Shown here in pieces: positions 41,401 to 47,574 of a stretch of DNA of 64,000 nt. Source of the stretch: Morinoia aosen (taxonomy: Eukaryota > Arthropoda > Malacostraca > Amphipoda > Talitridae); NCBI GenBank assembly GCA_030386875.1, contig CM059567.1, positions 84,313,130 to 84,377,129 on the forward strand, read 5' to 3'. The notes beneath the pieces were generated by a model. That model saw nothing but the letters and a program-made list of their open reading frames with translations. It ran no database searches and had not been told where the DNA came from. A program made the translations under genes and the position numbers. Position 1 is the first letter of the stretch; each line of letters opens with the position of its first letter.

Positions 41401-44400
41401 CAAACGATGACTCAAGGCGTCGTGGCTGGCACTGTGTTGGCTGTACTTGTGCCTCTGGTCATCGCACTGATTTGCTTCATTTGTCACCTGCGTATCTCAC
41501 GTCGGGAAAAGCAAGACGAAGAAGAATTCAATTACGTAGCACCTCAGCCCCCGTACCGCAGCACTGCTCAGTCTACCTCTTCATCCATTCAGAAAAAATC
41601 ATTTTCGAACTCCAGTGGTTCGAGGATGTCTACAGGCTACCCTACTATGCGCATGGAGGACGCACCTGACGTGTCTCGAGTGCCTGTTGAGAACGCTACT
41701 TTGGTGCAGGGCTATGGTAGACATAGCGTTCGCGTGCCAGCTACGGCGCCGCCTCCTCACTCGGACGAGTCCGAATTGGAGTCCGAAGTCGATGGTGACA
41801 GCCTGCACGCTCCGTCTTCCTACGATGGGGAGTACGACACAAACGAACCTCTTGACAACAAACCGGTCACTTTCTCAAACGTCTTGTGGGAAATTCCCCC
41901 TCATAGACAAAATCACCAAACTTCTCCGGCTGAGAGCACCGTGTGATGAGCACATCTTCCCTCATACTGCGCGCCAAAAGGAATAGCTTTGTGTGGAGTA
42001 TCCACTTGTGCTCGACTGTCAAAATGCAAATTTTCGATACACTTTTACGTACAGATTAAAATTTATCAAGATTTTGACATACGGTTGCAGTATGTGAATA
42101 CATTGAGCTTAACAAAACTGTACCATTAAGATGAACGGGGTTCTTTGTTTTTCGTTACTTCGAGCATTTGTTGTCTGTACTAGTATTTAATAAGTAACAG
42201 TCATGATTTGCTAAAGTGGAGTTATTTGTGCAAGGAAACGTACGGCTTCAATTCTTCATGCTTTCGTTTCTTTACATTTGAGCTCTTCACCTAGTGTTGC
42301 TTTTGTTGTCGGCGTGTCTCCAAGATTTTGAGTATTACCAATGATTTTTGCATACAAAGTGTTATCATAAAATCATCTTTAGTTCGGACCACAGGTATCA
42401 TCAAAATACGAATTGTTGAGGCAAGTGAGGAGAAGCAACAAGGTGTAGTCGTAACCATAGCTTTTAGAAAACGCTTTTCTGTTCGCGGAGAGTTAGTTGC
42501 TAATTCCCAGCTTTGTAAATTGATACTTCACGTACTGGCGTACTGAAGGCTTGTATGTGGCCAAATGTGGATACACAGCATCACCTAACGTGTTCGCTGA
42601 AAGCGTCTGTAATTTCTTTGTACTCTGTTTTTGGCTTAGAAGGATTTTTGGCTCTTAGGATTGAGAATAGAATAATACTTAAGAGCTGTTTTAAAACATT
42701 ATAAAAGGTGTGCATCACGTTAAAACAGTAGTCTTGATGAATGATGTGACTGTGTTTTATTAATAAATTTTACACTTTTCCAGTTTTGTATTTTGGCACT
42801 TATTTGATGAAACTTGTTAATTATAAATTCTGAGAGACATTAAAACTGCGAACGTAGAATCGAGTTTATTAACTAAAAGTCCTATAGCTTCGATAATTTA
42901 AGGGCCAGTTTAGAAATTAAGAAAGATAATCCTCTCCCCCTTCAAGTAAGTCTTGCAGATTATAATCACTCCACTTGATGATGAGCATTGTGTGGTAAAG
43001 CCTACCAGCTCCAGAATTTTGGATTTTTCTGCTTTTATTCCTCATTGGTGCATCAACAATGAGTTTTCTCCATTATTTTATATATGTCTGTTTATAGAAG
43101 TGCACAGTGGAATGTGCCGTGGAGACAATTCCAAGGCATAATTCAAGTTTGTGAAAGCTTTACTTATCGTTACTCTCCCTGCATTGTAGTTCGGTGGTAG
43201 TACAAAGACACTGAAGATCAGTTGAAAAATTTGTCAAGCAAGAAATCGAATGGGAGACATGCCGGTTCCATTTAAGGATGAACATGGAAAGAAGGTATAT
43301 CATTCCGCTAATTTAAAAAAAAACGGCTTCCTCGTGCAGCAACTGTTTGCAATTCTAGGTCAACCAGCGTTTTGTACGGAATACGAAAAATGAAATGGCA
43401 GGGCAAGCTCGCAGGAGGAGCGATACAGGCTCTCGCACTGAAGTTGTAATAAGTTTAAATCGATCACTGAGGCGCGCCAAGTTCATCCTTAACGAAATAG
43501 CAACCAGTCCTTTTCTCAGAGAAGTGCACGAGCTGCAAAATCTATTTTCTGAAATAAAAATTACTTGCCTTACTTGCCTTACTTATTACTTATAAGTAAG
43601 TACACTCGAAAATATAGTAAATTTTCAAGTACGTTCACAACGGCAGTGTTTGTGACTCTAGATTTTGGAAGCCAGTTTTTGAAAATGGGAAAAGTGCTAC
43701 TCCGATCACATACATACAATGGTTCACAATCTTCAGGAAAGCTATAAATTCTGTCAAATTCAGTATTTTTGTTGAGAGATTTTTATTATGAGGAAATCAG
43801 TGTGTGGATCACTGCAGAACTAAATATTTGGTGGCTTCTGCTAGACATCACCTAGGATCTCCAATAATTATTTTTGTTGTACTTTAGCATCTCACAAATT
43901 TTGAATTGTGACTAATTCAGCAGCTCAACTGAATATTGATTTTATTTTTGTACATGGTTATTATAGGAAATTAGATGTCCTTGAAATGACGAGGCCGATT
44001 TTTTGTAATTATACTGGACAATTGAAAATGATCAGAAGAAATGATCAGTATCTTTGAATTGATTTCCATGAGAAAAGCGTCTAAATATCACTGCAAGCTT
44101 AAGGTTCTTATATGCTCTCAAGTTAGTTATTTTCGGAGCTTAATTCATTTAATTTAACTCGGAATTTATTGGAGGAATTTAACTCGAAGTAGCAGTTAGC
44201 GTGGAGCAGCTATGACTTTGTGGAATATCATGCAGACACCTCAAGATAATGTAATTATCCTTCATTCCAAGCAAACTGTAAAAAAGGTCTTCAGCATGCT
44301 GATGTGTTTTAAGTTGCTCCTATTTCAAGTTCTATTTTCCAAGCTATCTTTTTGTGCAATGCAAATTTTTATGTTCCTAGTAGTCATTTGACGAATGATT

Positions 44401-47367
44401 TTGCTTTCTCCAACCATGGATGTTCCAATTCTTAGCATCGGCACTGGCCGAGGTTGTACGACACTACCCACGGTAACAGAGGTTCATTGCAAGTACATAT
44501 ATTCTCTTCTTATGTATAACCTCGAATCTTGTAAAAGTTATTCGGAAGGTAATAATTTACCGTGAAATGACCTAATACGTGTCGCGTAGATCACAGCAGC
44601 GTCGAGCTCAATAGTTTGTGTACATCAAATAATTTCATAAGGAAAGTGGGATTTTACTTCTAACGCTTGCAAATGTGTAGAAGCGACTGGCAGGGTTGCC
44701 ACTTTTGTCGGTGCTAAAATATCTAGAATCGTTTTCAAATAAAGCTAGAAATAGCTAGATTCAATAAAGCAAAATCTAGAAAAATAGCTTGATGAACCAG
44801 TCGCCGACTGGTTCATCAAGTAATATTTTGTTTTTTTATGAGATACATTGAAAATCATCACGGTGTGTCTTGTTAGTTCATGTAATTATAACTCGATAAA
44901 TTACATTCTTCCCAACGTATAATACCTCAAGCCTTCCTTAAGTACTGAAAGAAGTACATTAAAAATGTTCCTGGCTAACTTTATTAATAACAAAAGAGAA
45001 CTCTGCAGCTGAAGCGATTAAAAAATACTGACTCATGTAGAGGTGAGTGTCTGAATGAAAAGAAATAGCTGACGAACATTTGGGAAAGTCAGAAGTCGAT
45101 ATTTGTTTCGTGAAGGTGACGACCGATCAAAATTCTCGCTGAATTGGGAGACAAAGTCCTCGTGCCATTGCTCGACGAACAGCCTGCGCTATCAGTGCAA
45201 AAATTATTCGATCTTGCTCCATTAAATTATTATTTGATCTATAGGTTGCAAAACCATACGAATACGATAAATTTGAATTTCACATTTAAAACTTTCCACT
45301 TTGAAATCAAGGAATTTTCTCTTTGAAGTATTTACCAGACGTTCATGGAAACTACCTCACTATTAAATTTGAATAAATTGGGATATGAAATAGTTAACAT
45401 TGATTCAGAGTTCATATATTACCTATAGGATTGCACAAGAGTCGTGAAGCATTTCCGAGGAATCTACAACCTTCAAATGCATTTCTATTCTCGTAAATTA
45501 AATTGATCTACTTAAATTACGGCATAAGCTCTGTTCATTGTGAAAGTTCATCAGCTCGGAGACGTAAGCGCTAAAAAAACAATAATGACTTCCAAATTAT
45601 CTTCACTGAAGACGTTTTCCATGTGTCCATCACCATTTTTCAAAATAATATCTCATCCACACTCAACTTATTGGTAAGTAATTCAAAAAGGCAAGAAAAA
45701 GTTCAAGATGTCGGTTATAAATTTGTGTGTGCTTGATCATGTTTGATTTTCATCGCTTTTCCTGGCAAAACACATGTTGATGCAATGCATTCGCTCGATG
45801 CGCTCAACACATTGTGTTCTTAGATCAGGATACTTTTACTCAAGGGAAACATTCCTTTCTAAATTAAGAGTTGTGATAGAATGCAAGCATACAGGGACTT
45901 GAAATCAACTCGTCAGACATAATTCAGAGCGACTCAGTCACCAGCACCATGTTCTCTCAGCTGAGCAAGAGTACCTGTCGATGAGGGCGGGCATCACCGC
46001 AGGAACGGTGCTCGCCGTGCTGGTCCCAGTGCTCATCGCCCTTTGTTGCTTCGTCGCCCACAAGCGGATTGAGAAGAAAGAAAGAGATTACTACTACGGC
46101 GACGAAGACTATCAGTGAGTTTTGAATATAACCTGATCTGAAATTAGCAAAGGACTTACAATATTGATTACAAGCATAGACTTTACACTGCATAGCAGGG
46201 CGTAGAATTCGATGCTAGCATAGCTCACCTGGGGTATTGGCCCTACGGATGTAAATAAGTTTATTAGAATAAACCATTTAATGTGGTAGTATTGGTCTTA
46301 ACTGCAGTCCTGAAGGCGAATACGAAGTACATTGAGGGGTTAATCATGACCAAAAATTTCAAACTATCACCATGCCAAGGAACTTCGTCACTCATTTCAA
46401 CGCTTAGAAAAATTCAATTTACTCCAAGTCTACATAAATGCTACGCTTCATTACCTTGCTCTGGCACCAACTAGCGAGAGTAAATATTAACACTACCTCT
46501 GTTTATACACAGCTTATACTCACTTTACACACACTATTCTTAGCATTAATCGTTATTTAAATCAACTGATTTCATAAGAGGAAGAGTTAATATGTGAAGT
46601 TTTTTTCTTTAAACTAATTTATAGTTTCGGTCGTGAGCGGGGCATGGGGCACTAGGTTTAATTGATGTCCTACTCGTTTCGTTTTCAGTTTATCTTCATT
46701 GTGTAAAGTTGTATGCTAATTGCTTTCTTTTTTATGGCGCTATATAAACTGTATGTCGCTGCTCAGTGGGGAGATATTTCTAATGAATAAGCGGGTGAAG
46801 TTCAAACGGTAGTAGTAGAATTAAGCTTCGAGATATGTGGCGACTTCCACAATTTTTGAAGGAAATTGCATGAAGTTGGGGAATTTATTGAATATTGGTA
46901 TTGGAAGCTTCAGCTTTATTGATATATAACTGCTCATGAAGTCATAAATGCCCTCACGAGACTTGTGGCGCTATTTGCTAGCAGATTTTGATTTACCATA
47001 AATTGCAGAGTCATCATCCTTGGAATATGCCAATTTACAGTAGTAACTTCATAGTTTATGGATTTAGATTTGTAATGTCTCTAGGACACTAACACAAGAA
47101 TTGTGAATAGTAAATCACGGTGAGTGATTGGTGTTTCTTTGCATTTGAAGTGTAAATCATTCTCTCGTGACTTTCAGTATTTTGATCACCGATGAAGATG
47201 TGAAATGCAATCGATTCTCGATCAAAAAATTTTTCCCTCGTAGGGACAGCTTTTCTTGAAATTGTAATGCAATTTCCATGTTTTGCAGACCCCGTACTTC
47301 AGAGATGCAAGACATGAGTGGTCGTGGACACAAAGCTGACCCTCAAGGATATAACTCGGACGTGTGA
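14274..47367 (+). CDS. mesh: Mesh-like smooth septate junction protein (whole gene, coding span)
   Basis: The gene encodes a single-pass membrane protein of about 1300 residues (tail A) or about 1190 (tail B). In insects Mesh sits with Snakeskin and Tsp2A at smooth septate junctions and is needed for the paracellular barrier of midgut and Malpighian tubules. Domain order by exon: signal peptide (1), pre-NIDO acidic segment (2), NIDO (2-6), Ig/IPT-like module (7-9), AMOP (10-13), VWD with GDPH (14-18), sushi (19), transmembrane helix and tail (alternative exons 20A, or 20B plus 21B). All introns used are GT-AG and phases close from exon 2 onward. The exon 1 to exon 2 phase does not close, suggesting one unseen small exon. 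Vertebrate SUSD2 is the nearest familiar relative in domain order. Tissue and function here are inferred from orthology. Confidence 0.95.
17569..17609. repeat. Short foldback sequence
   Basis: TGAAATGATATCGTTCAAA is followed after one base by its near-perfect reverse complement (three extra bases near the middle of the second arm). It could be a palindromic insertion remnant or footprint. Confidence 0.6.
19475..19575. repeat. Foldback (hairpin) repeat with arms of about 44 bp
   Basis: The left arm (about 19475-19518) and right arm (about 19530-19575) are inverted copies with a few mismatches around a loop of about 11 bases. Both contain the GCCGCCT/GCGTGCAT motifs, which are GC-rich against an AT-rich intron. 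This shape suits a very short foldback MITE. No target duplication was assigned. Confidence 0.75.
20660..20906 (+). CDS. mesh: mesh exon 2: pre-NIDO segment and start of NIDO
   Basis: The acceptor follows CAACATCAG at 20659. The exon reads [11 protein letters not shown], then an acidic-basic helix ([13 protein letters not shown]), then [12 protein letters not shown] and [16 protein letters not shown], the conserved lead into the NIDO domain of mesh. The donor GTGAGT at 20907 gives phase 0. Codon use here is much more GC-rich than the surrounding intron. Confidence 0.93.
20907..23276 (+). other. mesh intron 2
   Basis: 2.4 kb, AT-rich. No coding exon, RNA gene or repeat of note was recognised. 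Confidence 0.7.
23277..23470 (+). CDS. mesh: mesh exon 3: NIDO domain
   Basis: The acceptor is TTTAACAG at 23276. The translation begins [10 protein letters not shown] and continues with [20 protein letters not shown] and [10 protein letters not shown], a signature NIDO block (extracellular domain shared with nidogen and SUSD2). The donor is GTAATG at 23471, phase 2. Confidence 0.96.
23471..27365 (+). other. mesh intron 3
   Basis: 3.9 kb, AT-rich; no exon recognised. Near its 3' end, 27131-27196 is one arm of an inverted repeat whose partner is in intron 6 (28617-28681). Confidence 0.7.
27131..27196. repeat. Inverted repeat, left arm (partner 28617-28681)
   Basis: About 65 bases, including the core CTCATCCGCTACCATCATCA, recur in reverse complement at 28617-28681 with only a few differences. 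The two arms bracket exons 4, 5 and 6. Confidence 0.88.
27366..27549 (+). CDS. mesh: mesh exon 4: NIDO domain
   Basis: The acceptor is CGATTAG at 27365, completing an Arg codon. It reads [19 protein letters not shown], then [19 protein letters not shown], then the strand [13 protein letters not shown]. The donor is GTGAGT at 27550, phase 0. Confidence 0.95.
27669..27806 (+). CDS. mesh: mesh exon 5: NIDO domain
   Basis: The acceptor is TTTCCAG at 27668. It reads [19 protein letters not shown] and WTSHTEAGG, the classic end of NIDO (FQ-x-V-x-T-DE...YAIFNY...W). The donor is GTAAGT at 27807, phase 0. Intron 4 on its left is only 119 bases. Confidence 0.96.
28004..28172 (+). CDS. mesh: mesh exon 6: end of NIDO
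   Basis: The acceptor is TTACGCAG at 28003. It reads [19 protein letters not shown], then [16 protein letters not shown], where the paired cysteines end the NIDO region. The donor is GTAAGT at 28173, phase 1. Confidence 0.95.
28173..29156 (+). other. mesh intron 6
   Basis: About 1 kb. It holds the right arm of the inverted repeat (28617-28681). Nothing else was recognised. Confidence 0.7.
28617..28681. repeat. Inverted repeat, right arm (partner 27131-27196)
   Basis: This is the reverse-complement copy of the intron 3 arm. It may be one of two insertions of the same small element in opposite orientation. Confidence 0.88.
29157..29414 (+). CDS. mesh: mesh exon 7: Ig/IPT-like module
   Basis: The acceptor is TCTTTTAG at 29156. 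It reads [20 protein letters not shown], then [16 protein letters not shown] and [19 protein letters not shown], an IPT/TIG-like beta module with paired cysteines as in mesh. The donor is GTAAGA at 29415, phase 1. Confidence 0.95.
29433..29710 (+). repeat. Tandem duplication of an intron end plus exon 8 start (two units of 142-145 bp)
   Basis: Unit 1 (about 29433-29569) and unit 2 (about 29574-29710) share the end of an intron, the CTGCAG acceptor and the first 50 or so exon bases (encoding PEGI-FTDKSYQ). Offsets are 142 at the left end and 145 at the right, so small indels followed the duplication. Unit 2 is joined to the rest of exon 8. Unit 1 is an orphan acceptor. Confidence 0.92.
29514..29590 (+). 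pseudogene. Orphan 5' copy of mesh exon 8 (ghost exon)
   Basis: If the first acceptor (CTTCTGCAG, ending 29513) were used, phase 1 would read [18 protein letters not shown] and then run into former intron sequence with a TGA at 29588-29590. Using it would give a protein stopping in the Ig/IPT-like module, before AMOP. No good donor follows. It is most likely silent or a source of minor mis-spliced transcripts. Confidence 0.7.
29659..29852 (+). CDS. mesh: mesh exon 8: Ig/IPT-like module, second part
   Basis: The acceptor is CATCTGCAG at 29658, completing a Glu codon. It reads [20 protein letters not shown], then [13 protein letters not shown], then [18 protein letters not shown], matching the mesh region before AMOP. 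The donor is GTAAGT at 29853, phase 0. Confidence 0.94.
29986..30140 (+). CDS. mesh: mesh exon 9
   Basis: The acceptor is TTTGCTAG at 29985. It reads [19 protein letters not shown], then [17 protein letters not shown]. The LT-QP block precedes AMOP in mesh. The donor is GTGCGT at 30141, phase 2. Confidence 0.93.
30141..30609 (+). other. mesh intron 9
   Basis: 469 bases, AT-rich; nothing recognised besides the splice signals. Confidence 0.7.
30610..30748 (+). CDS. mesh: mesh exon 10: AMOP domain start
   Basis: The acceptor is CCCTGCAG at 30609. It reads [18 protein letters not shown], then [20 protein letters not shown], the opening of the AMOP domain (adhesion-associated, in MUC4 and other proteins). 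The donor is GTACAG at 30749, phase 0. Confidence 0.95.
30981..31123 (+). CDS. mesh: mesh exon 11: AMOP domain
   Basis: The acceptor is CATCTCTCAG at 30980. It reads [18 protein letters not shown], then [20 protein letters not shown]. The CPC and later cysteines are the conserved AMOP pattern. The donor is GTAAGC at 31124, phase 2. Confidence 0.95.
31124..31687 (+). other. mesh intron 11
   Basis: 564 bases, AT-rich. The short ORF at 31252-31458 lies here and shows no support. Confidence 0.7.
31688..31820 (+). CDS. mesh: mesh exon 12: AMOP domain
   Basis: The acceptor is CTTGTCAG at 31687. It reads [19 protein letters not shown], then [26 protein letters not shown] is the AMOP core. The donor is GTGCGC at 31821, phase 0. 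Confidence 0.95.
32070..32217 (+). CDS. mesh: mesh exon 13: AMOP domain end
   Basis: The acceptor is TTGTTACAG at 32069. It reads [20 protein letters not shown], then [14 protein letters not shown], the cysteine-rich close of AMOP. The donor is GTGAGT at 32218, phase 1. Confidence 0.95.
32332..32658 (+). CDS. mesh: mesh exon 14: VWD domain start with GDPH site
   Basis: The acceptor is TCTCAG at 32331. It opens [20 protein letters not shown], the start of a von Willebrand D domain; GDPH is encoded at 32343-32354. It continues [35 protein letters not shown] and [16 protein letters not shown] is the motif at which several VWD proteins, including SUSD2, are cleaved between D and P, so a two-chain protein is plausible. 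The donor is GTAAAT at 32659, phase 1. Confidence 0.97.
32895..33031 (+). CDS. mesh: mesh exon 15: VWD domain
   Basis: The acceptor is TTTTACAG at 32894. It reads [19 protein letters not shown], then [19 protein letters not shown]. The donor is GTAAGT at 33032, phase 0. Confidence 0.95.
33032..33773 (+). other. mesh intron 15
   Basis: 742 bases, AT-rich; no feature recognised. Confidence 0.7.
33774..33906 (+). CDS. mesh: mesh exon 16: VWD domain
   Basis: The acceptor is CTTGCCTCAG at 33773. It reads [19 protein letters not shown], then [26 protein letters not shown] is the hallmark of the VWD C-terminal half. The donor is GTAAGT at 33907, phase 1. Confidence 0.96.
33907..35069 (+). other. 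mesh intron 16
   Basis: 1.2 kb, AT-rich; no feature recognised. Confidence 0.7.
35070..35205 (+). CDS. mesh: mesh exon 17: post-VWD linker
   Basis: The acceptor is ACTTTGCAG at 35069, completing a Trp codon. It reads [20 protein letters not shown], then [20 protein letters not shown], matching the mesh segment between VWD and sushi. The donor is GTAAGT at 35206, phase 2. Confidence 0.94.
35206..35988 (+). other. mesh intron 17
   Basis: 783 bases. Positions 35549-35779 are a diverged copy of a segment that also lies in the 3' UTR of cassette A (42143-42372). Confidence 0.75.
35549..35779 (+). repeat. Dispersed direct repeat, copy 1 (partner 42143-42372)
   Basis: About 230 bases, estimated by eye at roughly 90% identity to 42143-42372 in the same orientation, including GTTGCTTTTGTTGTCGGCGT. 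No coding potential or terminal repeats were seen. Confidence 0.93.
35989..36140 (+). CDS. mesh: mesh exon 18: pre-sushi segment
   Basis: The acceptor is TTTTACAG at 35988. It reads [20 protein letters not shown], then [18 protein letters not shown]. The VCGDSYQC pair is the mesh-specific C-x6-C before sushi. The donor is GTAAAT at 36141, phase 1. Confidence 0.95.
36379..36561 (+). CDS. mesh: mesh exon 19: sushi (CCP) domain
   Basis: The acceptor is GAATTCAG at 36378. A single exon encodes a full sushi module: [49 protein letters not shown], with the four expected cysteines and the late tryptophan. It is strikingly GC-rich. The donor is GTGAGT at 36562, phase 1, which joins in frame to either of two downstream cassettes. 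Confidence 0.97.
36562..41386 (+). other. mesh intron 19 (about 4.8 kb)
   Basis: AT-rich; no exon accepted. There is a CA-rich patch near 39535-39610 and an imperfect AATAAATG-type repeat at 39888-39985. The plus-strand ORF at 37865-38170 has a hydrophobic stretch but its acceptor gives the wrong phase. Confidence 0.6.
39888..39985 (+). repeat. Imperfect short tandem repeat (AATAAATG-like)
   Basis: Repeated CAATAAATG, GAATAAATA and TGCATCAATAA units run for about 100 bases. Simple degenerate repeat. Confidence 0.75.
41387..41946 (+). CDS. mesh: mesh alternative last exon A: transmembrane helix and long cytoplasmic tail
   Basis: The acceptor is TTATTTGCAG at 41386, entering in phase 1. It reads [15 protein letters not shown], then helix [20 protein letters not shown], then a basic stop-transfer RISRREK and a Ser/Pro-rich tail of about 135 residues with acidic patches, ending AESTV and TGA at 41944-41946. 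ESTV fits a class I PDZ ligand. It is mutually exclusive with cassette B because it contains its own stop; a poly(A) signal lies at 42762. Confidence 0.95.
42143..42372 (+). repeat. Dispersed direct repeat, copy 2 (partner 35549-35779)
   Basis: This is the second copy of the roughly 230-base segment in intron 17. It begins about 200 bases past the cassette A stop codon, so it is probably transcribed as 3' UTR. Confidence 0.93.
42762..42767 (+). terminator. Candidate poly(A) signal for isoform A
   Basis: AATAAA followed by a T-rich stretch, 816 bases past the cassette A stop. It is the best hexamer I found in that 3' UTR. Use is inferred. Confidence 0.5.
44691..44804 (+). mobile_element. hAT-like transposon end fragment
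   Basis: CAGGGTTGCCACT is a typical hAT terminus and is followed by repeated CTAGA/TCTAG motifs, as in the fuller hAT-like element at 57167-58137. GCGACTGG precedes it (44683-44690) and CCGACTGG follows (44804-44811), a 7/8 match to an 8 bp target duplication. The expected right terminus (GGCAACCCTG) is missing. Confidence 0.6.
44788..44820. repeat. Perfect 33 bp palindrome at the broken end of the hAT fragment
   Basis: CTTGATGAACCAGTCG, one C, then its exact reverse complement. The right arm is the host flank beginning with the target duplication; the left arm is an inverted copy of it replacing the transposon's right end. Confidence 0.9.
45961..46114 (+). CDS. mesh: mesh alternative exon B1: transmembrane helix and juxtamembrane tail
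   Basis: The acceptor is GTTCTCTCAG at 45960, entering in phase 1 like cassette A. It reads [15 protein letters not shown], then helix [20 protein letters not shown], then [17 protein letters not shown]. It is plainly paralogous to the first 45 or so codons of cassette A. The donor is GTGAGT at 46115, phase 2. Confidence 0.94.
46115..47288 (+). other. mesh intron between exons B1 and B2
   Basis: 1.2 kb, AT-rich; nothing recognised. The ORF at 46283-46474 has no support. Confidence 0.7.
47289..47367 (+). CDS. mesh: mesh alternative last exon B2: short tail end
   Basis: The acceptor is GTTTTGCAG at 47288. It completes a Gln codon and reads [20 protein letters not shown], then YNSDV and TGA at 47365-47367. 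NSDV again fits a class I PDZ ligand. Too short to stand out as an open frame; it is supported by phase, acceptor and the terminal motif. Confidence 0.85.
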
Positions 47368-47568
47368 GGCAGGACTCAACAACAGCCTCTCTTCCCTCAC
47401 GCAGGAGCTGCCAGTGTACAACTCTGACACGTATGACGGTGCAACACAACCGCTATGTATAACTGCTCAGACTTGAAGAAAATTTCTTTCAACAGTAATA
47501 TTGGAACTACGTTGCCAGTCTGACATTTATGAACGAACTACCTTGGGTAAAAGAATGAAAATATTGAT

Positions 47569-47574
47569 AATAAA
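47569..47574 (+). terminator. Candidate poly(A) signal for isoform B
   Basis: AATAAA about 200 bases past the B2 stop, at a usual 3' UTR distance. Another hexamer of the same kind lies near 47770. Confidence 0.5.

Larger units (their letters stand above)
41947..45960 (+). other. 3' UTR of cassette A, then intron leading to cassette B
   Basis: Holds the direct repeat at 42143-42372, a candidate AATAAA at 42762-42767, the hAT remnant at 44691-44804 and the palindrome at 44788-44820. ORFs at 43395-43595 and 45144-45326 are short and unrecognised. Confidence 0.6.
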
